A stretch of 64,000 nt of DNA, from positions 1-64,000 of the forward strand of contig JBDRVV010000005.1 in assembly GCA_039802005.1 (NCBI GenBank). Reading direction: 5' to 3'. The DNA is from a candidate division WOR-3 bacterium (GTDB taxonomy: Bacteria > Hydrothermota > Tepidihabitantia > SM23-42 > JAOAFX01). This document shows positions 33,988-42,979 of this stretch, piece by piece. Both the position numbers and the translations under genes were made by a program. The notes under the pieces were generated by a model. That model did no database searches. It was not told where the DNA came from and saw only the letters and a program-made list of their open reading frames with translations. Numbering within the stretch: the stretch's first letter is position 1; every line of letters begins with the position of its first letter.

Positions 33988-34025
33988 ATGTAGGATGCAA
34001 AAAATATATTTTGCAAGTCCTACAT
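33988..34025. other. Stem-loop upstream of the radical SAM gene
   Basis: An 8-bp outer stem (ATGTAGGA/TCCTACAT) continues into a 7-bp inner stem (TGCAAAA/TTTTGCA), interrupted by a 2-base bulge and closed by a short AT loop. It ends 29 bases before the gene. It is either an attenuator-like structure or a remnant of a short palindromic repeat. Confidence 0.7.
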
Positions 34026-34054
34026 TTAGTAATTACGAAAATAAATGAAATAAA

Positions 34055-35215
34055 ATGGCAGGTAAAATGAATTTTGCAGACTTTCAAGAAAACAGAGATT
34101 TGATTATTAATATTTTTGTTACGAGCAAATGCAACGCCCGCTGCCAGGAGTGTATCAATCAGACGATTACGAATAATTCAGAACTACAACCAGAAGAATT
34201 AGAAATCAATATAGAACGCGATTTAAAAATCATAAAAGAAATACTCAAGAAAAATAAAAACCTGCCGGCAACGATGTGTTTTTATGGCGGAGAACCACTC
34301 CTTGAACCCCATCGTTTTGTGCCGATAATTGAAAATTTGCAGAAAGGTAAAGATTATAGCAAAGTTAAATTTATGATTTATACAAATGGAGAATTTCTTG
34401 CCAGATTTTTTAAAGACTATTTAGAGATTGCTAAAAATATCTGGATTTACGCGGTGTCAATTGATGGTGACGAAGAACAGCATAACCGGGTAAGGATTGG
34501 AACAGACCTCAAACGGATCAGGAAAAACCTTAAATTAATAAAAGGAGATTATCGCGGTAATATTTTAATGTGGGCAACATTACGTGAAGATCAATCATTA
34601 TTGAAATGTTTTGAAGAATTTATCAGATTATATAATGAAGGGCTTGTTAATCATTTCTTCTGGCACTGGCTTGAAACCCAGGATGATTTTAAAAATTTTT
34701 CTGCATATTTTGAAAATTACACAAATGATTTCAAAACAATAGTTGGATATTACATTGAAAAATTAAAGAACGGAATTTTATTACCCATTGCCCATCTTAA
34801 TGAGTTGGTTTTATATCTAATTACAGAAAAGCAGAGAAATCATACAGCTTGCGGTGCAGAGTTAAAAACGAATTACGACCTCGTCGGTGGAGAGATACTT
34901 GCCTGTGTTGATTTACCATTTGAAATTGGTAAAAAATTGAAACAAAATCCAGAGGAATTTCTATTATTGAAAGAATCGCTCGGTTGTTATAATTGCGGTA
35001 TCCACTTTTATTGTGGAGGGAGGTGTCCAATACAAATTCTATACGGAACAAAATTGAGGACGAAACAATATTGTGAGCTATTAAAAGCCCATGTCCAAAT
35101 TGTAAAAGAAAGGCTATCAGAGATAAAAAAAATCCTCATTGATAAAGATATTAAACTCCAGGATATTTACGACCGTTCGGCTTTTATCGTGCGTTATACG
35201 GATGTTACACCATAA
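34055..35215 (+). CDS. Radical SAM / SPASM-domain enzyme
   Basis: A 386-residue enzyme. The SAM cluster motif CNARCQEC (CX3CX2C) is at about 27-34, followed by the GGEP segment (FYGGEPLLEP) near 75. The C-terminal SPASM-like cysteines include CGAEL, CVDL, CYNCG and the YCGGRCP segment, for auxiliary iron-sulfur clusters. Such enzymes modify peptides or act as sulfatase maturases. No precursor peptide, sulfatase or peptidase partner gene is adjacent. ATG 34055 lacks a Shine-Dalgarno; ATG 34067 with GGCAGGT before it is an alternative start. Confidence 0.88.
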   Translation: MAGKMNFADFQENRDLIINIFVTSKCNARCQECINQTITNNSELQPEELEINIERDLKIIKEILKKNKNLPATMCFYGGEPLLEPHRFVPIIENLQKGKDYSKVKFMIYTNGEFLARFFKDYLEIAKNIWIYAVSIDGDEEQHNRVRIGTDLKRIRKNLKLIKGDYRGNILMWATLREDQSLLKCFEEFIRLYNEGLVNHFFWHWLETQDDFKNFSAYFENYTNDFKTIVGYYIEKLKNGILLPIAHLNELVLYLITEKQRNHTACGAELKTNYDLVGGEILACVDLPFEIGKKLKQNPEEFLLLKESLGCYNCGIHFYCGGRCPIQILYGTKLRTKQYCELLKAHVQIVKERLSEIKKILIDKDIKLQDIYDRSAFIVRYTDVTP

Positions 35216-35216
35216 T

Positions 35217-36089
35217 TTATATTTCTCTTAAAATCCCCAAAAAATTTCTATAAAATATTTTTTCAATTTGGTTTTCTTTATAACCTTTTTCTCTTAGCAT
35301 ATTTTCAATTTTTATATATCCTTCAGGGCATTTCAAAATTGGATCAGTGATTCCATCAAAATCACTACCCAGCCCCACGCTACTAATTCCAAAATTTTTA
35401 TAAAGATAATCAATATGCTCAACTACATTATGAGTCCCAAGGTGTTTCTTAGAAAAGTTCATACCAATAACGCCGTCTCTCTTCACAATTGCCCTTATTG
35501 CCTGGTCATCAATGTTTCGGATAAATGGATTTAAACTCCTGATACAGGAATGTGAGGCAATTACTGGATTTTCACTGATTTCACAAACTTCTAATGCTGT
35601 TCGGGTTGAGGAATGGGAAAGGTCTATTATTATGTCATAGTACTTAAGCATTTTAATAAATTCCTTACCCATTCTTGTTAATCCCTTTTTATCATTATCA
35701 AATGCGGAATGAGCGAATCTATTTGAATTATTCCAGGTAATCGTAAATACACGCACACCGAGTTCATAAAAGGTCTCAAATTGTGTGAAACTTTTATCAA
35801 ATATATGACCACCCTCAACTCCCAATATGATATTTGTTTTTTTAGTATCAAGTCTATTTAATTCGTAAAGAATATTTATTTCTTTTCTGCTCTTCAAATA
35901 ATTCAATGTATTCAACACAAGTTTAACACCCGCATCAAATGGCTCTTTCTCTTTTGGATAAATAAAATGGGCAAATATTGCCCCATAAAATATCTTATGA
36001 TTTAGATAGTCAGGTTTGAGGTGCTTGAATTTTTTCTTTTTTATATTCAATGGTGTATCACAATGAAGGTCAAAGACAGGTATATTCAT
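35217..36089 (-). CDS. Membrane-dipeptidase family (M19) peptidase
   Basis: A 290-residue renal-dipeptidase-type zinc enzyme. Metal ligands are HCD near 9 (VFDLHCDTPLN), Glu in GVEGGHIF near 90, His in LSHSS near 152 and in ASHS near 172, and the GLGSDFDG motif near 245. It cleaves dipeptides, often with D-residues or wall-derived. No signal peptide, so cytoplasmic here. It overlaps the phosphoesterase gene by 4 bases and is last in the polA operon. Confidence 0.92.
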   Translation of the reverse strand: MNIPVFDLHCDTPLNIKKKKFKHLKPDYLNHKIFYGAIFAHFIYPKEKEPFDAGVKLVLNTLNYLKSRKEINILYELNRLDTKKTNIILGVEGGHIFDKSFTQFETFYELGVRVFTITWNNSNRFAHSAFDNDKKGLTRMGKEFIKMLKYYDIIIDLSHSSTRTALEVCEISENPVIASHSCIRSLNPFIRNIDDQAIRAIVKRDGVIGMNFSKKHLGTHNVVEHIDYLYKNFGISSVGLGSDFDGITDPILKCPEGYIKIENMLREKGYKENQIEKIFYRNFLGILREI

Positions 36090-37153
36090 TTGTTTAACCT
36101 CAGTGAATCAAAGACCGTTCCATCAGGTTTTATTGCCCTTAATAATAATTCCTTTCTTTTAACAGAAACCAGGCAAAAGTGATGGGTTTTTTCTGAATAT
36201 GCAGTCCACTCATTCTTTCCTACATTATATAGTGGTGCACCACCGCCTGCACAGACTATATAAATAACTCCGTTTATCTCTTTTGTTCTCTCATAAGAAT
36301 GGTCATGTCCACAGAATACGATATCCACACCATATTCTTCAAATATGGGACACCAAGTCTTGCGCACCTTCATATCACTACCATGACTTCCTGAAGAATA
36401 AGGAGGTCTGTGTAAATTCACAAATATCCAGTGAATGGTTGTATCCGTAGAGAGAAATTTCAATTCCTTGACGAGCCATTTCTGTTGTAAACCAGCTAAT
36501 TCCATTTCGGTATTCAGGCAAATAATACAGACATTGGCGAATCTCACCGAGTAAAAATCTTCTATTCCGGGCAGGGCAAAGAGTGTATCATACTGCCAGA
36601 AAGGTTTTTCATGATTGCCAATTGCGGGCAAAAATAGTTTTTTCGAAATGATTTTACCTTCTATATTAAAAAATCTCCTCCAATCATCAGTGCTATATCC
36701 CCTGGTAACGAAATCTCCGGAATGGATAATAAATTCAAAATCATATTGTGAAATTCTATCAATCACTGCCTGGTGGCTAGTAGAATCACTTCTTGTATCA
36801 CCAATTACGATAAAATTAAACGAATCTGCAAACAAGGGGAAGGTTTTAAATGTATTTATTTCTCCATCCGGCAAAATTTTGTAGTAATACTCTGACCCAG
36901 GATTAAGATTATTTATAACTATATGATGGAAATTTGTAAATTTATATATTGTGATAGTATCCCTTAATAACAAATCCGTCCCAAAGGCAACAATACTTGG
37001 CATTGGCAATTTTGTGTTCCAATTGATTACGACCGAAGTTGATGGTGATGAACTCGGTGTTAGATAAGGTGGAGAATCAAAACTATAAAATTGTCTCTGT
37101 TCAAGACTTGCAATCTGATTGTAAATTATCAATGTTATAAAAAAGAACTGCAT
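36086..37153 (-). CDS. Secreted purple-acid-phosphatase-like metallophosphoesterase
   Basis: A 355-residue exported phosphoesterase. The signal peptide (MQFFFITLIIYNQIASL) is followed by a fibronectin-III-like domain to about 105. The calcineurin-like core has GDTR, HSGDFV, GNHE, the NLHRPPYS segment and GHDHSYER. Start ATG 37153 overlaps the polA stop as TGATG and has GAGGTG in front; the longer TTG-started frame (37171) is unlikely. Probably releases phosphate from organic phosphates outside the cytoplasm. Confidence 0.9.
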   Translation of the reverse strand: MQFFFITLIIYNQIASLEQRQFYSFDSPPYLTPSSSPSTSVVINWNTKLPMPSIVAFGTDLLLRDTITIYKFTNFHHIVINNLNPGSEYYYKILPDGEINTFKTFPLFADSFNFIVIGDTRSDSTSHQAVIDRISQYDFEFIIHSGDFVTRGYSTDDWRRFFNIEGKIISKKLFLPAIGNHEKPFWQYDTLFALPGIEDFYSVRFANVCIICLNTEMELAGLQQKWLVKELKFLSTDTTIHWIFVNLHRPPYSSGSHGSDMKVRKTWCPIFEEYGVDIVFCGHDHSYERTKEINGVIYIVCAGGGAPLYNVGKNEWTAYSEKTHHFCLVSVKRKELLLRAIKPDGTVFDSLRLNK

Positions 37154-39591
37154 CAATGCACCTCTTTCCAATTTTTCCCTATACCAATATCAACCTCAAT
37201 AGGTACCTCAAACTTATGTATATTTTCCATCACCTCTTTTATTATCTCTTTTGCCTCCTCAGCACGCTCCTGTTCTATTTCAAACAAAAGTTCATCATGG
37301 ATTGATAATACAAGTCCGCTTGCGAACTTTGCATCCGAAAGTCTTCTTTCAACTTCAATCATTGCGAGCTTAATCAAATCCGCAGCAGTCCCCTGTATCG
37401 GTGTGTTTATTGCCAGTCTCTTTGCTGATTCCTTAAGATTAAAATTCTCTGAATATATCTCGGGGATAGGTCTTCTTCTACCAAATATTGTCTCTGTATA
37501 ACCTTTTTCTTCAACACTCTTTATTGCCGACTTTCTCCACTCTTCAACCCCAGGATACAGTGTGTAGTATTTCTGAATAAATTGACTTGCTTCTTCACGG
37601 GATATACTCAATTCCTGGGCAAGCCCATAATCACTCATTCCATAAATTAAACCATAATTTACCACCTTTGCTATCCGTCTTTGATGTTCATTGACATTCT
37701 CTTCAGGGGTATTAAATATCAAGGATGCAGTATGGTTATGGATATCACGACCTGATTTGAATGCATCAATGAGATTTTTGTCCTTGGTTATATGGGCAAG
37801 AATCCGCAATTCAATCTGGGAATAGTCAGCAGAAATAAGCAAAAACCCATCTTGGGCAATAAATGCCTTCCTCAGTTCATTACCCCAGTAACTTCGTATC
37901 GGAATATTTTGTAGGTTTGGATTGCTCGATGAAAGCCTGCCTGTAGCAGTTCCGGTTTGATTGAATGTAGTGTGTATTCTACCGTTTTTTGCCAATTCAA
38001 TTAAAGGGTCAATATATGTGTTTGCAACCTTTGCCAGTTCGCGATACTCAAGGATTTTGCGTGGCAATTCGTGCTTCGCACTCAATTGCTGCAAAACCTC
38101 AAAATCTGTAGAAAAATGTGATTTTCCTTTTTTAACCGGGGTAAGTTTTAACCTTTCAAATAAAACTTCCGCAAGTTGCTTTGGAGAATTGATATTGAAT
38201 ACACATCCAGCAATCTTATAACACTCATCTGCAAGGAGGCGAACATCTTTTTCAATCCTTTTCTTTAGCTCCTTTAAAAAATTGAGATCAATCCCAATGC
38301 CCCTCTTTTCCATTTTTGCCAGCACAATTATTAAGGGTTCTTCAATCCTTTTATAGAGTGTTAATTCATCAATTTCTTCCAGTTTTTTCTTTAAAACAGG
38401 ATAAAGTTTTAATGAAAGGTTGGATATGACCTCGGGCGATGAGTCCACATAACAATTAAGATATTTTAAACAGATATCTTCAAATCGTTCGTTCTTTAGA
38501 TTCGGCTCTATAAGCCAGGATGCTATCTTCACATCAAATAGCGGCGGGGTCAGTGGAATTGATTTATATATTTCTTTTAAATCAAACCCGATCTTTGTTA
38601 TCCCTGTATCAGATATAATCTTTTTCCCATCTTCTAAGTTCGTAGTATATATCTCCCCTTCACTAAAACTCAAAAAAACTTTATCTTCACTAAATGCGAT
38701 ACCAAGATTCTTATTTATTACAGCACCGGGCAATTCTGTTTTTTTATTAAAATTCTTTGCATCAAATTTAGGTGCAAATTCTTTTATTAAAGAATGGAAT
38801 TCAAGTTCAGAGAGAATTTTTAAAAGATTATCTATCTCTATATTTTTTGCCGCCAAATCGTCGATCTTTATTTGGATTGGAGTATTAATATCCAGTTCTA
38901 CAAGTTTCATGGATAACTGAAGCAGATTGCGATGTTCTTTTAATTTTGACTCTTTTTCCATTGCTGTTTCAAGATTCTGATATTTTTTCAAAATCTCTAT
39001 TGCCCGATGTGGACCAATGCCGGGAACTCCAGGGATATTATCAATTGAATCACCACAAAGTGCAAGGTATTCACCGATACGTTCAGGTTCAACACCAAAT
39101 TTTTCTTTTACCTTTTCTCTATCATATACTACATCATTAAAGACATCGTAGATAAATATATTTTCTGAAATTAATTGCATAAGGTCTTTATCTGAACTTA
39201 CAATATAAACTTCACCATAATCTTTCAATTTTTTTGCTAAAGTTGCCAGAATATCATCTGCTTCATAACCGGGCATTTCAAAACTTTTGATGCCAAGATA
39301 ATGACTTATTTCTTTTACCTTTTCAATCTGAAATGGTATATCTCTTGGTGCGGGTGGCCGGGTTGCCTTATACTCCTTATAAACCTTATCTCTAAAGGTC
39401 TCACCTGGGGCATCAAATGCAAGAACTATATAATCACTTGCAAATTTTGTCTTTATTTTTTTTAGAGAATTGAGGAAACCAAAGACCCCTGAAGTATTCT
39501 GCCCTTTTGAATTCTTGAGTGGATTTTTTATAAATGCAAAATAGGCACGGAATATCAGAGAATGGGCATCAAGAAGTAAAAATTTTTTCAT
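37153..39591 (-). CDS. polA: DNA polymerase I
   Basis: An 812-residue Pol I for gap filling and primer removal. The 5'-3' nuclease domain (MKKFLLLDAHSLIFRAYFAF start; YEADDILATLA; SSDKDLMQL; GVPGIGPHRA) fills about 1-285. The middle 3'-5' exonuclease-like domain is reduced and lacks the usual DxE and Dx3D acids, so proofreading is unlikely. The polymerase domain has ADYSQIELRILAH, an O helix RRIAKVVNYGLIYG with Tyr646 at the Phe762 position of E. coli, and IHDELLFE. Start is ATG 39591; the TTG at 39597 overlaps the -10 box. Confidence 0.96.
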   Translation of the reverse strand: MKKFLLLDAHSLIFRAYFAFIKNPLKNSKGQNTSGVFGFLNSLKKIKTKFASDYIVLAFDAPGETFRDKVYKEYKATRPPAPRDIPFQIEKVKEISHYLGIKSFEMPGYEADDILATLAKKLKDYGEVYIVSSDKDLMQLISENIFIYDVFNDVVYDREKVKEKFGVEPERIGEYLALCGDSIDNIPGVPGIGPHRAIEILKKYQNLETAMEKESKLKEHRNLLQLSMKLVELDINTPIQIKIDDLAAKNIEIDNLLKILSELEFHSLIKEFAPKFDAKNFNKKTELPGAVINKNLGIAFSEDKVFLSFSEGEIYTTNLEDGKKIISDTGITKIGFDLKEIYKSIPLTPPLFDVKIASWLIEPNLKNERFEDICLKYLNCYVDSSPEVISNLSLKLYPVLKKKLEEIDELTLYKRIEEPLIIVLAKMEKRGIGIDLNFLKELKKRIEKDVRLLADECYKIAGCVFNINSPKQLAEVLFERLKLTPVKKGKSHFSTDFEVLQQLSAKHELPRKILEYRELAKVANTYIDPLIELAKNGRIHTTFNQTGTATGRLSSSNPNLQNIPIRSYWGNELRKAFIAQDGFLLISADYSQIELRILAHITKDKNLIDAFKSGRDIHNHTASLIFNTPEENVNEHQRRIAKVVNYGLIYGMSDYGLAQELSISREEASQFIQKYYTLYPGVEEWRKSAIKSVEEKGYTETIFGRRRPIPEIYSENFNLKESAKRLAINTPIQGTAADLIKLAMIEVERRLSDAKFASGLVLSIHDELLFEIEQERAEEAKEIIKEVMENIHKFEVPIEVDIGIGKNWKEVH

Positions 39592-39596
39592 TGCCA

Positions 39597-39624
39597 ATTA
39601 TATCTGATATTAAAAATATTGCAA
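39597..39624 (-). promoter_or_regulatory. Promoter of polA (leaderless type)
   Basis: TTGCAA at 39619-39624, 16-base spacer, TATAAT at 39597-39602; 5 bases then ATG 39591. The open frame's upstream TTG start codon is formed by part of the -10 region. Confidence 0.78.
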
Positions 39625-39665
39625 GTATAAATCTTTGATGACTTCGAATACTAATGGTCTATGAT

Positions 39666-40031
39666 TCATTCGTCCCAGAGACGCTTAGTTACAAATGATT
39701 CTTTATAAAACACAAATTCAGTATTCGGTTCTTCAAATCCTTTATCAAGCCCTTTTTTTATAACCGTTGTAAATAAAACCATCAGGTGTTCTTTAATTTT
39801 CTTTTCCAATTCTTCATTAGCAATCGTCTTTATTTCTTTTGGCTCGATCTTCAAATCAATCAAAGCCCTTTCTTTAGATATCCTCCCATACCAGAATATA
39901 TCTTTATCCTCTCCCCTGATTTGATACTTTACAATATAGTCTTCCCCATCTTTCCAGAATTTTAAAAAATATACGATATAAACCTTTCTGGTCTCTGCCT
40001 TATATTTAAATTCATTTAATTGTTGGAGCAT
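39666..40031 (-). CDS. Unrecognised 121-residue protein
   Basis: A soluble, mixed alpha/beta protein (YIVYFLKFWKDGEDYIVKY near the start; EELEKKIKEHLMVLFTTVIK later), with no signal peptide, cysteines or catalytic motif that I recognise. A strong leaderless-type promoter in front shows that it is a real gene. It is transcribed towards polA but polA has its own promoter. Confidence 0.75.
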   Translation of the reverse strand: MLQQLNEFKYKAETRKVYIVYFLKFWKDGEDYIVKYQIRGEDKDIFWYGRISKERALIDLKIEPKEIKTIANEELEKKIKEHLMVLFTTVIKKGLDKGFEEPNTEFVFYKESFVTKRLWDE

Positions 40032-40037
40032 TAAATA

Positions 40038-40065
40038 ATTATATCAGGTTTCTCTTTAAAGTCAA
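40038..40065 (-). promoter_or_regulatory. Promoter of the 121-residue gene (leaderless type)
   Basis: TTGACT at 40060-40065, 16-base spacer, TATAAT at 40038-40043; 6 bases then ATG 40031, no Shine-Dalgarno. Confidence 0.85.
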
Positions 40066-40137
40066 TCAGCAGGACATTTGCTAATCTCTGAATCCTCTAC
40101 ACATTTATTTAAATTATTTTTAACCCTTAAACTGCCT

Positions 40138-40230
40138 ATTGATTATCGTCGACATATCAATATGAATTAAATGTAGTGGCCGAGTTTACTCGGCTTTTTA
40201 AATATTTGCAGACCAAGGTCTGCCACTACA
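40138..40230. repeat. Modular palindromic repeat, copy A
   Basis: A 59-bp core at 40172-40230 bounded by TGTAGTGGC and its exact inverse GCCACTACA. Inside are two perfect hairpins: GCCGAG-TTTA-CTCGGC (40179-40194) and GCAGACC-AA-GGTCTGC (40208-40223). About 34 bases to the left (from 40138) are also shared with the copy at 63.7 kb. Confidence 0.88.
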
Positions 40231-40305
40231 AATCTTACGAAAAGATTTTATTGAAACTAAAGAAACCATTCTATAAAGTTGGAAAGAAGTCAGTTTTAAC
40301 CGCCC

Positions 40306-40333
40306 TTGACATATTATATAATGTTTATATACT
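40306..40333 (+). promoter_or_regulatory. Promoter of the zinc-ribbon/TPR/PEGA gene
   Basis: TTGACA at 40306-40311, 16-base spacer, TATACT at 40328-40333. The promoter lies inside the longer open frame, showing that the true start is ATG 40371. Confidence 0.82.
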
Positions 40334-40370
40334 TATTATATGGGGTTTGATCTCCAAAAAGGTAGGGGTT

Positions 40371-42293
40371 ATGAATAATTGTCCACATTGTGGCGCAACA
40401 ATAAAAGAAAATTATAAATTATGCAGTGCCTGCGGTACAATCCTGATAAACCTCAGTACTGAAACCACTGCCCATATAAATCTTTTAAGGAAAAAAATTG
40501 AATCAGACCCAAAAGATGTAAATTTACGGGTTGAACTTGGAAGTCTTTATCAAAAAAATGGGCTCCTTTATGAAGCACTTGATGAATATAAAATTGCAAT
40601 AGGAATAGACCCAAATAATTTTGATGCCCATAGCAAATCCGCATTAATTTATCTTAAACTAAATGACCTGCACAATGCCGAATCTGCGTTCCATTCAGCG
40701 TTACATATCAAACCTGATTCTGAAGAATCACTCATTGGTCTGTTTCGTGTATATTATCTGCAAAACAAAACTATTGAAGCGATTACTATTGGTGAGAAGG
40801 TCGTCAAAATCAAACCCGAGAGTGTAGAGTTCCATATGTTGATGAAAAATCTTTACAAACAAAAGGGCGATAAAGAAAAGACATTTTCAGAATTACAGAA
40901 ATTAGAGCAACTTGTTCCTGATAATGAACAGGTGATAAAAGAAATTGTCCAGTATTTTACCGACCAGAACGATATGGAAGGACTTGCCAAATATTATCAA
41001 AAAATGGAGGAGATGAATATAGAAGATACAAAACTGGGCATGGCGATTGGAAAATATTATTATGAAAATGGCAATTATGAAAAGGCAACCGAGATGCTTA
41101 ATAAGTTATTAACTAAAGAAGGAATTACTGATGAAATGCGAACTATGATACTGACCTATTTGACATTTGCAAGTTTTGCCAAGAATAATCTTACTGAAGC
41201 AGAAAATTTTGTATTAAAGATACAAGAACCATTTGATAGAATAGATGAACAATCACGCAAAAAATTAGCTTTGATTCTCTCAAAGATTGGCACAAATAAA
41301 ATAAATAATAACAAAAAGAGAGAAGCAATATCTTTCTTTGAAAGGGCAATTAAATGTGATCCCGATAATAAACAATATCAGGAAATTCTAAGCAAGATAA
41401 GAACCGAAATTTTAGCCGCACAGAGAAATTTTATTAAAAAGGCATTGCTAATCGCTGGCAGTGCAGTTGCGGTTTATATCATCGTGATATTATTATGGAA
41501 TTTCACACGCAATAGAATTATAATAAATATTGAACCCACAACTGACTTAACAATCTTAATTGACGGAAGGCGAATGGAATTGGTAAATAGAAAAATTGGT
41601 GTTTATGAGACACCGGAACTTTTCATGGGGTCTCATATTATTGATATTGAAAAAGAAGGGTATGAAAAATGGCAGGCAAAAGTAAATCTTAGATTCGGGA
41701 AAAATACTGTGATTAGTGCAAGCCTTGTTCCAATCTATGGTGTATTTCAGATAAATTCTCAACCCGAGAGTGCAGATGTCTATCTTGATGGAATGCTCGT
41801 TGGCAAAACACCCTATATATCAGAAAATATACAGGCAATTCCACATAAACTTGAATTGAGAATGCCGGGTTATCAAATATTCACGAGTGATATAAAGCTC
41901 GTTTCAGGCGAGACGCTTGACCTTGGAATTATTATCCTTAAAAATCTTGTCGGTAATTGGAAAGGAAAGATCGGACATGATGGAATTTCGTATAATGCTT
42001 CTTTTAAAATGACGGTAAATCAAAAAGATGGTCAGATTAAAATAAAATATTTTCACCAGCCAAAAAATGAGATGACTTATAGTGGTGAGATAAATGGGGT
42101 GATATCAAAGAATGATTTTCTTGCTGATGGTAATGTAAATTGTAAGGAACGAAATGTGTTTTACTGGACCACAACAAAAAAGAGGGTTATTTTAAAAGGA
42201 AAAATTTCTGATGATTGGGAGCGCATTGAAGGCAAGCATTATGCCGAAGGCCTTGGTGAAAAAGATTGGTGGGCAGTTAGGGAGGAACAATAG
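40371..42293 (+). CDS. Zinc-ribbon, TPR and PEGA-domain membrane protein
   Basis: A 640-residue protein. Residues 1-25 form a zinc ribbon (CPHCGA and CSACGT). TPR repeats run to about 345 and a transmembrane helix lies at about 357-380 (LLIAGSAVAVYIIVILLW). Two PEGA domains follow outside the membrane at about 380-455 and 456-525 (the second has QPESADVYLDGMLVGKTPY). The C-terminal 110 residues are beta-rich and unassigned. PEGA domains are surface, probably carbohydrate- or protein-contacting modules. The start is set by the promoter and an AGGTAGGGG Shine-Dalgarno; the open frame to 40176 runs through the palindromic repeat and is not coding. Confidence 0.85.
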   Translation: MNNCPHCGATIKENYKLCSACGTILINLSTETTAHINLLRKKIESDPKDVNLRVELGSLYQKNGLLYEALDEYKIAIGIDPNNFDAHSKSALIYLKLNDLHNAESAFHSALHIKPDSEESLIGLFRVYYLQNKTIEAITIGEKVVKIKPESVEFHMLMKNLYKQKGDKEKTFSELQKLEQLVPDNEQVIKEIVQYFTDQNDMEGLAKYYQKMEEMNIEDTKLGMAIGKYYYENGNYEKATEMLNKLLTKEGITDEMRTMILTYLTFASFAKNNLTEAENFVLKIQEPFDRIDEQSRKKLALILSKIGTNKINNNKKREAISFFERAIKCDPDNKQYQEILSKIRTEILAAQRNFIKKALLIAGSAVAVYIIVILLWNFTRNRIIINIEPTTDLTILIDGRRMELVNRKIGVYETPELFMGSHIIDIEKEGYEKWQAKVNLRFGKNTVISASLVPIYGVFQINSQPESADVYLDGMLVGKTPYISENIQAIPHKLELRMPGYQIFTSDIKLVSGETLDLGIIILKNLVGNWKGKIGHDGISYNASFKMTVNQKDGQIKIKYFHQPKNEMTYSGEINGVISKNDFLADGNVNCKERNVFYWTTTKKRVILKGKISDDWERIEGKHYAEGLGEKDWWAVREEQ

Positions 42294-42297
42294 AATT

Positions 42298-42873
42298 ATG
42301 AAAAGAAAAAAATATGTAATTGGAATAATAGGTAGTCCAAGAAAAAATGGTAATACATCAGTTACTATACATAATATCTTAAAAACTGCATCTTTAAAAG
42401 GAGCATTGATTGAAAAGATTTTTCTTAATGAGTTAAAAATAAAACCCTGTCAGGGATGTGATTATTGCAAAAGCCACAAAAATTGTAAAACAAAAGATGA
42501 TTTTCAGAAAGTCATAGAGAAAATCAAAAAAGCAACTGGAGTAATCATTGGATCACCAATTTATTTTGGTACAATCTCTGCCCAGACAAAAATCTTTATA
42601 GACAGATTGTATTCGCTCTTTGATAAAGACTTCAACAATAAATTAAAGGGGAGGAGAAAAGGTGCATTTGTCCTTGTATGGGCAGCAAGTGACAAAGGTT
42701 ATGCACAAAAAAGAAAACCAACTATTGAACTGCTCGAATCTGTTCTTAAATCACCTTTGAATGCAGAAATTATTGGAAAGATAGTTAGAGGCGGCATAAG
42801 TTCCATCGGTGATGCTGCTAAAAATGAGAAATTAATGAGAACTGCTCAAAGAATTGGAAACAGAATAGTTTGA
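42298..42873 (+). CDS. NADPH-dependent FMN reductase / iron-sulfur flavoprotein
   Basis: A 191-residue flavodoxin-fold protein. IGSPRKNGNTS near 9-19 is the FMN phosphate loop, and CQGCDYCKSHKNC near 50-62 is the compact cysteine motif of archaeal-type iron-sulfur flavoproteins. GSPIYFGTISAQTKIFIDR is the second FMN segment. It likely carries electrons or reduces quinone/oxygen species in an anaerobe. The start is ATG 42298, 4 bases after the upstream stop, with GGAGG 12 bases before it; the longer frame would overlap the PEGA gene. Confidence 0.92.
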   Translation: MKRKKYVIGIIGSPRKNGNTSVTIHNILKTASLKGALIEKIFLNELKIKPCQGCDYCKSHKNCKTKDDFQKVIEKIKKATGVIIGSPIYFGTISAQTKIFIDRLYSLFDKDFNNKLKGRRKGAFVLVWAASDKGYAQKRKPTIELLESVLKSPLNAEIIGKIVRGGISSIGDAAKNEKLMRTAQRIGNRIV

Positions 42874-42979
42874 AAATTTTATATTGATTTTTCTATTTAT
42901 TTTTTTGGACATCTCATTCATTAAACTATTTTTCGAAAATCGAAGTTGATAAATGTTCTGCAGGAATTATTGATTACGG

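Noticed and set aside
40176-40370. N-terminal extension of the PEGA protein frame
   Set aside because: It runs through the palindromic repeat and the promoter; ATG 40371 has a Shine-Dalgarno and starts a proper zinc ribbon.
42211-42297. Upstream extension of the flavoprotein frame
   Set aside because: It lies inside the PEGA gene; ATG 42298 begins exactly at the flavodoxin fold.
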